Of a DNA stretch of 64,000 nucleotides, positions 49,433-57,700 are shown piece after piece. Position 1 is the stretch's first letter; each line of letters starts with the position of its first letter. A model generated the notes under the pieces. It did not search any database and had not been told where the DNA came from. It worked only from the letters and a program-made list of their open reading frames with translations. The DNA comes from Clostridiales bacterium. GTDB lineage: Bacteria > Bacillota > Clostridia > Saccharofermentanales > Saccharofermentanaceae. The stretch lies in assembly GCA_017554745.1 (NCBI GenBank), contig JAFZHS010000019.1, positions 1 through 64,000 of the forward strand. Reading direction: 5' to 3'. The translations under genes and the position numbers were made by a program.

Positions 49433-50839
49433 ATGGCAGAGAAGGAAATAAGAAGAGATTATCAGGACGAGATAATCTCGCTGATGAGGGGTAACGATTC
49501 CCCGAGGGTAATTCACTACAAACTGGAAGATTATCACGCAAGTGACATCGCACAGATCTTAGAGGAGCTTAATGACCAGGAGAGGAAGAAGCTCTTCAGA
49601 GTCTGCGGCAAGTCTTTGCTTGCTGAGTCATTCGAGTGCCTGGAAGAAGAGCAGGTAGGCGCTTACATTGCCGAGATGGACATCAGGCGCGCTGCGGCAG
49701 TCATATCCGAACTCGAGACGGACACCGCTGCGAACGTATTAAGGGAGCTCGACAAGGAGAGAAGAGGTCTCATCATTGAAGCACTCGACTCCGAGGTCAG
49801 ACAGGAGATCAGCATCATCGCGTCATACGATGAGGACGAGATCGGTTCCAAGATGACCGCGAACTTCATCCATATCGGCTTAGACCTTTCGGTCAAGCAG
49901 GCGATGAGCGCGCTCGTTACGCAGGCAGAAGAGAATGACAACATCTCGACGCTTTTCGTAGAGGACGAAGAGGGCTTATTCTACGGCGCTCTTACGCTCA
50001 AGGATCTCATCACGGCAAGAAGCACGACTGACCTGAACACGCTGATAGTGACGTCGTTCCCTTACGTTTACGCTAACGAGAAGATCGACGATTGTATCGA
50101 GAAGCTCAAGGATTATTCGGAGGACTTGATCCCTGTCCTTGACGAAGACAACAAGATACTGGGAGTTATCACATCCCAGAGCATCGTCGAAGTAGTCGAT
50201 GATGAGCTCGGTGAAGACTACGTCAAGCTTGCCGGCCTCATTGCAGAAGAAGATATCAAGGAGCCTTTGGGACAGAGTATCCGCAAGAGAATGCCCTGGC
50301 TCCTCATCCTGTTGTGTCTCGGCATGGTCGTATCAAGCCTGGTAGGCGTTTTCGAGGGCGTCATCGCGCAGCTCACGATCATCATGGCATTCCAGTCGTT
50401 GATCTTGGACATGGCAGGTAACGTCGGTACGCAGTCGCTCGCTGTCACGATCAGAGTTTTGACGGACGAGAACCTGACCGCCGCGCAAAAGATCAAGCTG
50501 GTCTTCAAGGAAGCCAGAGTCGGTCTGTCGGTAGGTCTCATCCTCGGCGTAGCTTCTATCGTCCTGATCGGTGTATATCTTATGGTCATCAAGAACAAGG
50601 ATGCTACACTGGCCTTTGCGATCAGCGGCTGCATCGGCGTCGCTTTGCTGATCTCCATGATCTTCTCGAGCATCACGGGCACATTGATCCCGCTGTTCTT
50701 TAAGAAGATCAAGGTAGACCCGGCTGTCGCATCAGGCCCCCTGATCACGACGCTCAACGACCTTATCGCCGTCGGCTGCTACTATGGCATGAGCTGGATG
50801 CTGCTGATCAACGTCATGCACCTGGGCGGCGTGGCATAA
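49433..50839 (+). CDS. mgtE: Magnesium transporter MgtE
   Basis: A 468-residue Mg2+ channel. It has an N-terminal superhelical domain (DYHASDIAQILEELNDQERK, then DIRRAAAVISELETDTAANV), a CBS pair (LFVEDEEGLFYGALTLKDLI, DLIPVLDEDNKILGVITSQS) and a C-terminal membrane domain of five helices with the signature ILDMAGNVGTQSLAVTIR. TAGGAGGAAC precedes the ATG. Transcription is predicted to be Mg2+-controlled through the M-box directly upstream. Confidence 0.96.
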   Translation: MAEKEIRRDYQDEIISLMRGNDSPRVIHYKLEDYHASDIAQILEELNDQERKKLFRVCGKSLLAESFECLEEEQVGAYIAEMDIRRAAAVISELETDTAANVLRELDKERRGLIIEALDSEVRQEISIIASYDEDEIGSKMTANFIHIGLDLSVKQAMSALVTQAEENDNISTLFVEDEEGLFYGALTLKDLITARSTTDLNTLIVTSFPYVYANEKIDDCIEKLKDYSEDLIPVLDEDNKILGVITSQSIVEVVDDELGEDYVKLAGLIAEEDIKEPLGQSIRKRMPWLLILLCLGMVVSSLVGVFEGVIAQLTIIMAFQSLILDMAGNVGTQSLAVTIRVLTDENLTAAQKIKLVFKEARVGLSVGLILGVASIVLIGVYLMVIKNKDATLAFAISGCIGVALLISMIFSSITGTLIPLFFKKIKVDPAVASGPLITTLNDLIAVGCYYGMSWMLLINVMHLGGVA

Positions 50840-50864
50840 AAGCGGTCCTGTAACACTGTTAAAT

Positions 50865-50895
50865 AAGCTCTGATCAGGATTGGTCAGAGCTTTTT
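50865..50895 (+). terminator. Intrinsic terminator after mgtE
   Basis: AAGCTCTGA pairs with TCAGAGCTT (9 bp) and is followed by TTTTT. Confidence 0.88.
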
Positions 50896-50928
50896 CTTTG
50901 CTTTGGTATATTGGGGCGTGTCGCGTCT

Positions 50929-51420
50929 TCAGAATTCGATCGCGTAGACGTAATCGTCCATGTAAAAACCGTTGCCGATATCGTTTTTCTCTTCCCACGC
51001 CACCGTAAAGCCGAGCTTCTCGTAGATGAACCTGGTGTCGTTATGGCGGTTAACGTTAAGCTCGATCCTGTTAAGTCCCAGCTCTCTTGCCTGCGTCTTG
51101 AGAAATTCCAGGATCGTTCTTGCGAAGCCCTTGCCGCGCTCATCCTTATAGAGGTAGAGCTTGCTTAAGTAAAGCGCATTCTCTCTGGGATAGAACGCAA
51201 GGAAACCGAGATTTCTTTCGTCTTCTCTCATGAAATAGTAGCGGTAGCCGTGCTCTAACTGCTCCGCGATCGCCTCCGGAGTCTGGAACATCTTGAGCAT
51301 ATAGTCGTTCTGCGCCTTGCCGATAATGGGATCGTAGTAGTCGCGCACGATGGCCGTCGCCATCTCGCTCATCTCGTTGATCTCTTCCTTATCTCCCTTA
51401 AGCAATATCTCGAAAATCAT
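50929..51420 (-). CDS. GNAT-family N-acetyltransferase (163 aa)
   Basis: An acetyltransferase with the strand LYLSKLYLYKDERGKGFART carrying the R-G-x-G-x-A acetyl-CoA loop, then LGLNRIELNVNRHNDTRFIY and EKLGFTV. It starts with MIFEILLKGDKEEI at ATG 51420, preceded by AAAAGGACC; a longer frame reaching 51537 would overlap the divergent promoter region. The acceptor is unknown. Its 3' end lies 33 bases from the mgtE terminator. Confidence 0.86.
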   Translation of the reverse strand: MIFEILLKGDKEEINEMSEMATAIVRDYYDPIIGKAQNDYMLKMFQTPEAIAEQLEHGYRYYFMREDERNLGFLAFYPRENALYLSKLYLYKDERGKGFARTILEFLKTQARELGLNRIELNVNRHNDTRFIYEKLGFTVAWEEKNDIGNGFYMDDYVYAIEF

Positions 51421-51528
51421 AATCTTAGGTCCTTTTTCTGATTCAAACGGACTAATTATATGTGATTTGCTTGACCTGTAACAGACGGGATAAGATAATT
51501 TGTACATTACAGTTTTTCGGAGGCACAT

Positions 51529-51777
51529 ATGGATCACGTATCATTCAGAACAAGCGGCACTTGCGCAGTACAGATAGATTTTGACGTCGAGGACGGCAAG
51601 CTTCATAACGTAAAATTCTTAGGCGGCTGCAACGGCAACCTCAAGGCCATCGGCAAGCTCGTCGAAGGCAAGGATGCGGGAGAGGTCGCTGACATCTTAA
51701 GAGGCAATACCTGCGGCATGAAGGGCACTTCCTGTGCCGACCAGCTCGCCAAGGCGATCGATAAGTATAACGGGTAA
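51529..51777 (+). CDS. TSCPD-domain protein (TIGR03905-like)
   Basis: An 82-residue stand-alone TSCPD domain, with RTSGTCAVQIDFDV, KFLGGCNGNLKAIGKLVEG and NTCGMKGTSCADQLAKAI. The domain also occurs at the C-terminus of B12-dependent ribonucleotide reductases, where conserved cysteines may bind metal. Free-standing copies are common in Clostridia and uncharacterised. GGAGG precedes the ATG. Single-gene unit. Confidence 0.88.
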   Translation: MDHVSFRTSGTCAVQIDFDVEDGKLHNVKFLGGCNGNLKAIGKLVEGKDAGEVADILRGNTCGMKGTSCADQLAKAIDKYNG

Positions 51778-51796
51778 GAGGCTTTCAAAAACGCAA

Positions 51797-51829
51797 CAAA
51801 AAAGGTCCGACATTCGCCGGACCTTTATT
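51797..51829. terminator. Bidirectional intrinsic terminator
   Basis: AAAGGTCCG pairs with CGGACCTTT around an 8-base loop, between convergent genes, with T-tracts on both strands. Confidence 0.88.
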
Positions 51830-51847
51830 ATTTCAGAGATATAAAAC

Positions 51848-52699
51848 TTACTTATATGCCGTATACGTTGTAACGTTCAGCACTGTCTCGCCGTCGATCT
51901 GGAGGGCGACGGGGCGGTCGAATGTGACCGTGATCTTGTGGCCTGTCTTGACCTCAACATTCTTGGTGTGGTCTACGTGCTTGCCCTTGAAGATGGAAGG
52001 GAAGATCATGAGTGTTTTGATCTTGCCGCTGCCGTGGAAGAGGAGCAGTGAGAGGAGACGGTCTTTGCCCAAGCGGTCCTGTGCAGGTGTGGCGATCATG
52101 CCGCCGCCGTAGTAACGGCCGTTCATGGAAGGTGCGAGCCAAACTTTCTTGAGTGAGAACTTCTGGCCGTCAACGTCGATTTCTGCGTTTGTGGGCTTGT
52201 AGTGGAAGAGAAGACCCTTGATGGCGATGCCTGCGTAGTTGATATTCTGGTTGCCTGCTTCTCTTTGCTGGTCGCCGACTTCGCAGCAGTAGCCGTCGAT
52301 GCCGTAGCCGATGCCGTTGATGAAGCGCTTCTTCAGTCCGTTGACCTCAACGAAGGGGAGATCTTTGATGTATTCATTTATCTGGACGGGGGCATCGCCG
52401 ACCTTCTTACCGAGATCGTTCCAGAAGTCATTACCTGTTCCCGTAGGGAAGAAGTAGAGGGGCTGGACGATATCGATGCCTTCGGTGTTGTTGATAAAGC
52501 GGTTGAGAGTACCGTCGCCGCCGCAGAGATAGAGCTCGTCATCAGGATTTAAGCCTGCGAAGAATCCTTTCGCATCAGAGATCTCAACAACATCCTTGTA
52601 GATGAGTTCTTTTCCTTCGAGGAAGGGCTTGATTCCCTCTGCTTTGGTTTTGCCGGTTCCGTTTCCGGAAAGGCTGTTAAACAGTACGTACGTTGACAT
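51848..52699 (-). CDS. Diacylglycerol/lipid kinase family protein
   Basis: A 283-residue lipid kinase of the DAGK-catalytic type. The opening YVLFNSLSGNGTGKTKAEG, nucleotide motif LCGGDGTLNRFIN and YFFPTGTGNDFWNDLGK are diagnostic. The C-terminal beta domain includes KITVTFDRPVALQIDGE. Likely substrates are diacylglycerol or a related membrane lipid. Its first 23 bases overlap the end of the upstream acyltransferase gene, so both are made from one mRNA. The two would link phosphatidic acid formation by acylation and by phosphorylation. Confidence 0.9.
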   Translation of the reverse strand: MSTYVLFNSLSGNGTGKTKAEGIKPFLEGKELIYKDVVEISDAKGFFAGLNPDDELYLCGGDGTLNRFINNTEGIDIVQPLYFFPTGTGNDFWNDLGKKVGDAPVQINEYIKDLPFVEVNGLKKRFINGIGYGIDGYCCEVGDQQREAGNQNINYAGIAIKGLLFHYKPTNAEIDVDGQKFSLKKVWLAPSMNGRYYGGGMIATPAQDRLGKDRLLSLLLFHGSGKIKTLMIFPSIFKGKHVDHTKNVEVKTGHKITVTFDRPVALQIDGETVLNVTTYTAYK

Positions 52700-53438
52700 A
52701 GTCTTTCTCCTTGTCGGTTTTTTCGATAAAGTTCAGCATAAGGTCTCTGGCGTAGTCGCCGATATCGTTGCAGCGCTGGGCCTTGACCTGCTCTGCCGAC
52801 AACACGTCCAGAACTTCAAAGTAGATATCGCTCCTGTGCAAAGGATAGTTCTTCTTCATCTTCTCGGCACCGCTGATGCCGCAGATGACCAGAGGAACGT
52901 TTGCCTTCTGGGCAATCTTGAATACACCGTTATGGAAGGGAAGAAGTCCTTCACCGAAATTTCTTGTGCCTTCGGGATAGACTGCGAAAGATACCTGATC
53001 GTCTTTGATGAGGCTTGCAGCTTTATCGATGGTGGCCATGGCTTTTCTCGGGTTCTCGCGGTCTATCGAGAGGAAGCAGCAGCGTCTGATGATGTTGCCC
53101 CAGAAGGGAACGTGGAAATTAGCTTCCTTGGAGATAAACGCGACATCGTAATCCTTCAGAAGATACCAGGTCGTGATAGGGTCTAACTTGGAGCGGTGGT
53201 TGCATACGAGCATGAATCTCGAATCTGTAGGGATCCTCTCCATGCCCTTGGTGTGGTAATGAACGCGGCCGAAGAAGACGAGGAGCCATGTCGAGCTGTT
53301 AAGGAGCCAGCGGTAGTAGGCGCTGTGCTTATCGTAGATCTTTTTGGTGTCGACCAGGCACGCACTTGCGAAGAGCAGCAGACAATACTGCAGGAATCCG
53401 GATACGATAAACAGTAAGATCCAAATAATAAATTTCAT
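52677..53438 (-). CDS. 1-acylglycerol-3-phosphate O-acyltransferase (PlsC family)
   Basis: A 253-residue membrane-bound acyltransferase. It has an N-terminal TM helix (FIIWILLFIVSGFLQYCLLL), the H-x4-D motif in CNHRSKLDPITTW and the substrate motif FAVYPEGTRNFGEGLLPFH. Its expected product is phosphatidic acid. AGGGGGG precedes the ATG. It overlaps the lipid kinase gene by 23 bases at the 3' end. Confidence 0.9.
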   Translation of the reverse strand: MKFIIWILLFIVSGFLQYCLLLFASACLVDTKKIYDKHSAYYRWLLNSSTWLLVFFGRVHYHTKGMERIPTDSRFMLVCNHRSKLDPITTWYLLKDYDVAFISKEANFHVPFWGNIIRRCCFLSIDRENPRKAMATIDKAASLIKDDQVSFAVYPEGTRNFGEGLLPFHNGVFKIAQKANVPLVICGISGAEKMKKNYPLHRSDIYFEVLDVLSAEQVKAQRCNDIGDYARDLMLNFIEKTDKEKDYVNVRTV

Positions 53439-53575
53439 ATTGGCCCCCCTTCCGCTAATAATACAGCAAAAGTCAGGTGAATTTAAGAAGTCTTCTGTTT
53501 TTTCTCGCTTTTATGGGCAAATCGAAAACAAGATGTCCAAGTAATGCCTGTTTTTGAGGGCTTTGAGCAAAAGAT

Positions 53576-53643
53576 ACAAAACTTGCGAATGAGAAGAAAC
53601 AATAGCAAGAAATGTAAAGTCAAGGCAGAAACACAAAACTTGC
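53576..53643. repeat. Two direct repeats ACAAAACTTGC upstream of the xylanase
   Basis: Identical 11-mers lie at 53576-53586 and 53633-53643, 57 bases apart, within the 317-base AT-rich gap between plsC and the xylanase gene. They precede the xylanase promoter by 40-100 bases and may be activator sites. Nothing else was recognised in the gap. Confidence 0.45.
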
Positions 53644-53681
53644 ACCCTTTTATTTATTGAACATCCCATAAACACCGAGTC

Positions 53682-53711
53682 TTGTCTACTTGTCCATTCT
53701 TGCTGTATCAT
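53682..53711 (+). promoter_or_regulatory. Probable promoter of the xylanase gene
   Basis: TTGTCT (53682-53687) and TATCAT (53706-53711) have an 18-base spacer, 45 bases before the ATG. Confidence 0.6.
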
Positions 53712-53755
53712 TAACCGAGGTAAAGCTGCGAAAATTAAATTTTCGGGGAGGTATT

Positions 53756-55783
53756 ATGAAAGGTAAAATTTTCAAGCTCATTGCCGGTGTATTGGCCGGC
53801 ATGTTCCTTCTCAGTGGCTGCGGCCAGACAACACCTACAACTGTTGCAGGTCCGCACGACGTTCCGCTTAGCATAGCTGCGGACTTCACGAAGAAGGAGA
53901 ACAAGGGTGGCAACTGGGTCACATACGGTGACTGCAAGGTTACTCTTAAGGACGGTACAGCCGTAATCACAAACCGTGCGGCAAGCAACTGCGGTATCGC
54001 AATTCCTTGTCCGGACTACAGAGGCAATACTGTCCAGGCTACAGTCAAGGCAACTACAGAGAACGATTCCTTAACTCTCTCATTGAGATATGAGATCTTC
54101 GGAAACGTTTCTTATGTAAACATCGCTCCCGGCATGCCTAATGAAGCAGGCATCGTAGAGATCACCGGCGCTATCGAGATCCCGGCAAACGCTGAGAACT
54201 CAATGGTATATCTCGAAGCAAATGACGTAAGAGATATCACGGTTACTTCTTTCGAGCTCAGCATCGTCGGTGAACTGAACAACCTCACAGGCGTACCTGT
54301 TGAGTCACTCACAGATCCTACAAGCACACCTTCTCTGGCTGCTGCATATGCAGACTACTTCAAGTTCGGTGTCGCATCTCCTGCTACAGTCATGACGAAC
54401 CCCAACGACGGATTCAGACAGATGATCCTCACACAGTTCAACTCCGTAACACCTGAGAACGAGCTCAAGCCTGAGAACGTACTCGATGCAGCTGCGTGCC
54501 TTAAGGATCCTGCAAAGTACAACGAGAGTCCGGCTGTTCATTTCGATGCTGCAAAGCCGATCTTAGACTTCTGTAAGGAGAACGGAATCTCCATGAGAGG
54601 CCACACACTCGTATGGCACTCACAGACACCTTCCTGGTTCTTCTATGAGAACTACGATGTCAACGGACAGCTCGCAAGCAGAGACCTCATGCTCAAGAGA
54701 ATGGAGAACTACATTGACTCCGTTATCAACTATTGCGAGAAGAATTACCCCGGCGTTATCTATGCCTGGGACGTCTGCAACGAGTGCGTTGACGACGGCG
54801 GCGGAATCAGACAGAGCTACTGGACACAGACGATCGGCGAAGACTTCGTAGAGAAGGCTTTCGAGTTCGCAAGAAAGCACGCTCCTTCCAATGTCCAGCT
54901 CTTCTACAACGATTACAACGAATATCAGGGATCCAAGCAGGATGACATCATCAAGCTTCTCAAGCCTATCGCTGCTGCAGGCAACATCGACGGTATGGGC
55001 ATGCAGAGCCACATCGGTTCCGGCCTTGATCCTGATTACTACATCTCAGCAGCTAAGAGATATGCTGACGAGCTCGGCGTTATCATCCACATCACAGAGC
55101 TCGACGTAACAGCTCCTAAGTCTGCTAACCCTATGTACGACCAGGGCGTTTACATGCAGAAGCTCTTCACAGCCATCATCGAGGCTGACAAGGCAGGCGT
55201 TCCGATCGAGTGCGTTACTGTCTGGGGTCTCACGGATGACATGAGCTGGAAGTCTTCCACAAAGCCGTTGCTCTTCTACGGAAATCTCTCACCCAAGCCC
55301 GCTTACGAAGGCGTTATGTGCGCCGTAAACGGCGGTGAAGTCGCTAAGCCGGCTGACTATGTCGAGCCCGTAGTAGATACAACTCCTTTCATCGAGGACT
55401 ACGAGGACAAGTCCTTCACAGGCGGTCCGAGATACAGCTCCGTCCAGAAGATCGTAGGCGACGCTTATGAGGGCGACTGGTGTCTCGAAAACTCCGAAGG
55501 CTATGATACTTACGACGGCTACGCAGTCGACGTCAGCAACTACGCAGGACACACGATCCATGTATCCTTCGCTATCAAGTCCGCTGCAGACCAGTGCTGC
55601 CTCACGGCTGATATCGACGGCACATGGCCTCACCTCGCAGAGGTTCCTACGGGAACAGGCGAGTGGGTATTCGTCGAGTGCGACTACACGGTAGATCCGG
55701 GCGCAACGCTCCAGATCTATTGGGAGAGCTCCGACATGAGCCCGTTCTATCTTGACAGCCTCAAGATCGAGACGACAGACTGA
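53756..55783 (+). CDS. Lipid-anchored GH10 endo-1,4-beta-xylanase with flanking binding modules
   Basis: A 675-residue surface enzyme. It has signal peptide with lipobox LLSGC and an N-terminal carbohydrate-binding-like module (about residues 40-180). The GH10 catalytic domain spans about 200-530, with NELKPENVLD, MRGHTLVWHSQTPSWFF, the acid/base site WDVCNECVDDGG and nucleophile ITELDVTAP. A C-terminal beta-sandwich binding module (about 560-675) starts at IEDYEDKSFTGGPRYSS. ATG 53756 has GGGGAGG before it; upstream in-frame ATG codons lack a site. It breaks xylan at the cell surface. The binding-module families were not resolved. Confidence 0.93.
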   Translation: MKGKIFKLIAGVLAGMFLLSGCGQTTPTTVAGPHDVPLSIAADFTKKENKGGNWVTYGDCKVTLKDGTAVITNRAASNCGIAIPCPDYRGNTVQATVKATTENDSLTLSLRYEIFGNVSYVNIAPGMPNEAGIVEITGAIEIPANAENSMVYLEANDVRDITVTSFELSIVGELNNLTGVPVESLTDPTSTPSLAAAYADYFKFGVASPATVMTNPNDGFRQMILTQFNSVTPENELKPENVLDAAACLKDPAKYNESPAVHFDAAKPILDFCKENGISMRGHTLVWHSQTPSWFFYENYDVNGQLASRDLMLKRMENYIDSVINYCEKNYPGVIYAWDVCNECVDDGGGIRQSYWTQTIGEDFVEKAFEFARKHAPSNVQLFYNDYNEYQGSKQDDIIKLLKPIAAAGNIDGMGMQSHIGSGLDPDYYISAAKRYADELGVIIHITELDVTAPKSANPMYDQGVYMQKLFTAIIEADKAGVPIECVTVWGLTDDMSWKSSTKPLLFYGNLSPKPAYEGVMCAVNGGEVAKPADYVEPVVDTTPFIEDYEDKSFTGGPRYSSVQKIVGDAYEGDWCLENSEGYDTYDGYAVDVSNYAGHTIHVSFAIKSAADQCCLTADIDGTWPHLAEVPTGTGEWVFVECDYTVDPGATLQIYWESSDMSPFYLDSLKIETTD

Positions 55784-55805
55784 TCAGATAATTGATCGAA
55801 CTTTA

Positions 55806-55837
55806 AGGGCCCGCGCGTTATGTGCGGGCTCTTTTTT
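55806..55837 (+). terminator. Intrinsic terminator after the xylanase gene
   Basis: GGGCCCGC pairs with GCGGGCTC (wobble allowed) and is followed by TTTTTT. Confidence 0.88.
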
Positions 55838-55966
55838 GTGCGGGAGTAGTTTTCGCACTGTTTGAAAGTGCGATTTACGCACTGCCGGATTTTATTCCTG
55901 AATTCTTCACGAAAAACTCCATTTCTGTGAAGGATTTCAGCAATTCAGTTAAGTTTTGCAAATTTC

Positions 55967-55994
55967 CTTCACGAAATGAACCGTTTTCGTGAAG
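55967..55994. repeat. Inverted repeat CTTCACGAAA/TTTCGTGAAG
   Basis: Perfect 10-bp arms around an 8-base loop; a related TTCACGAAAA occurs at 55907-55916. The 334-base gap it sits in (xylanase to glycosyltransferase) also has CGCACT/AGTGCG near 55853-55870. No T-run follows, so a protein-binding site is more likely than a terminator. Confidence 0.5.
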
Positions 55995-56080
55995 ATCTCG
56001 TGAATGGGTTTTCGCGTCGGCCCTCTCGAAAAGCGATGACGGAATCAGAGTGTTTTCCGTGCGCTTCAAGCACCGCGCAT

Positions 56081-56109
56081 TTGCAATTCTCCCGCGCCTA
56101 CTTTATTCT
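56081..56109 (+). promoter_or_regulatory. Possible promoter giving a leaderless transcript
   Basis: TTGCAA (56081-56086) and TATTCT (56104-56109) are 17 bases apart. The predicted start site at 56115-56118 coincides with the ATG at 56118, which lacks a ribosome binding site. Confidence 0.5.
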
Positions 56110-56117
56110 TTTCTAGT

Positions 56118-57575
56118 ATGGGAAAAGGTAATCTTATCAAGACACAAAAACTCGGTATCGATATAGCCGCATGTGCTGTATGGTCTTTGTTTGTGCTCAT
56201 CGTTACCGGATGCAATCTGTCGCTCCTTAACCCCTTAAACATTGCGATCCTGATAATCGGTTTTGCCGGGTTCTCATATGTCATCATTAAAAACGGGGAC
56301 GGCAGCAAGGCAGGCCGCATCATGGCGGTCATCACAATTGCTGCGATCGCCGTCAGGACCTTCTATGTGCTTTATACAGGCGCACAGATGAGGCAGCACG
56401 ACATGGGCGAGTTTGATACCGATCTCGGGCTGAATTATCACGCCGAATATATTGAATACATTCTCGAGAATCACAGGCTCTTAAATGAGGATGTCACGCT
56501 TCACTGGCAGTTCTATCATCCTCCGCTCCAGCACATAATCTGCGCTGTTTTCTTCGGCATCTACAGAAAGCTGGCACCGGGCCTTTCCCACAACTGGGAT
56601 GCGCTCCAGGCACTGTCTTTATTCTATTCGCTCGTCACGCTTGCGGTCGCGAGAAGATTTACCAGGCTCTGGGACTTAACGCCCAAGGGCAGTATCCTTG
56701 CATATCTTACGGTAGCTTTTCATCCGCAGCTGATCGTCTTCTCCGGCGCGCTCAATAATGACCCGCTCTCGGTTATGTTCGCGATCGCAGGACTCTATCT
56801 GGCATGCGTCTGGTACAACGAAAAGAAGAGGTCATTCTTAAAGCTCATTGGCGTAGCGCTCTGCGTGGGCCTTGGCATGATGGCCAAGCTCTCCGCGGGC
56901 ATCATCGCGGTGCCTATCGGATTCATAATGCTCAAGGCATTTTTTGAGTCGAAGAAAAAGCTCAGTTACGTTTTGCAGTACATTGCATTTATGGCAGTCT
57001 GCGCGCCTTTGGGACTCTGGTACCAGGTAAGGAATTATATCCTCTGGAAGGTGCCGGTAACTTACGTCGCAAGGCCCGATGTCGTGCTCAATCCGGGGCA
57101 GATCATCGAGAAGATGCCGTTCTGGAAAAGGTTCTTATCGTTCGGCGACGGCGTTGATTACAACATCATCACGGAGACTCTGGATGCGGCTGTTTTCGAC
57201 GGCGATTACTACCGCGAGCACATGCTCATGGCACTCATCGGATATCTGCTCCTGGCATCATTTACGGTGCTTACGATAACTATTCTTTTCAATCTTATCG
57301 TGGCCTGGAAAAAGGACAGGAACTTCACAAATCTCGTGATGACGATACTGCTTGCAGCAGAGCTCGGATCTTATATTTACTTCTGCTTCAGTTATCCTTA
57401 CACCTGCACGATGTCCTTCAGATATATCGTTCCGACGATCATCGCGGGCGCTTATTACACAGGCAGATCAAAGGAGATCAGCCCCAGACTTCTGTCGAAG
57501 ATCACGTCTGCTGCAACTTATGTTTTCGCAGTGGTATCGATCGTATTCTACTGCCTGGTCTGGATCAAAGATTAA
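56118..57575 (+). CDS. GT-C-type membrane glycosyltransferase (485 aa)
   Basis: A polytopic protein with about eleven TM helices. The first large loop MRQHDMGEFDTDLGLNYHAE, and then HWQFYHPPLQHI, supply the acidic and His/Pro residues expected in a lipid-sugar-dependent GT-C enzyme. SGALNNDPLSVMFAIAGLYL is typical of the PMT/ArnT clan. No ribosome binding site precedes the ATG; a nearby promoter suggests leaderless translation. The acceptor is unknown. It differs in sequence from the GT-C protein at 30472-32037. Confidence 0.82.
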   Translation: MGKGNLIKTQKLGIDIAACAVWSLFVLIVTGCNLSLLNPLNIAILIIGFAGFSYVIIKNGDGSKAGRIMAVITIAAIAVRTFYVLYTGAQMRQHDMGEFDTDLGLNYHAEYIEYILENHRLLNEDVTLHWQFYHPPLQHIICAVFFGIYRKLAPGLSHNWDALQALSLFYSLVTLAVARRFTRLWDLTPKGSILAYLTVAFHPQLIVFSGALNNDPLSVMFAIAGLYLACVWYNEKKRSFLKLIGVALCVGLGMMAKLSAGIIAVPIGFIMLKAFFESKKKLSYVLQYIAFMAVCAPLGLWYQVRNYILWKVPVTYVARPDVVLNPGQIIEKMPFWKRFLSFGDGVDYNIITETLDAAVFDGDYYREHMLMALIGYLLLASFTVLTITILFNLIVAWKKDRNFTNLVMTILLAAELGSYIYFCFSYPYTCTMSFRYIVPTIIAGAYYTGRSKEISPRLLSKITSAATYVFAVVSIVFYCLVWIKD

Positions 57576-57607
57576 AGCCCCCAACTCTTCCGGCATCCTT
57601 TTGGCAT

Positions 57608-57634
57608 AAAACAGGTGACATTTTCCTGTTTTCT
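57608..57634 (+). terminator. Weak terminator-like hairpin
   Basis: AAAACAGG pairs with CCTGTTTT around a 9-base loop and is followed by only a short T/C-rich stretch. Confidence 0.45.
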
Positions 57635-57700
57635 ATTCCCAATTCGCAAAAATAATTTATAGTGGAATCGGGTAATAGGAAACATAACGGAGGTAATGTC

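Noticed and set aside
50929-51537. Long N-terminal extension of the GNAT protein to 51537
   Set aside because: The extra 39 codons cross the promoter region of the divergent TSCPD gene, while the ATG at 51420 has a site and begins the conserved fold.
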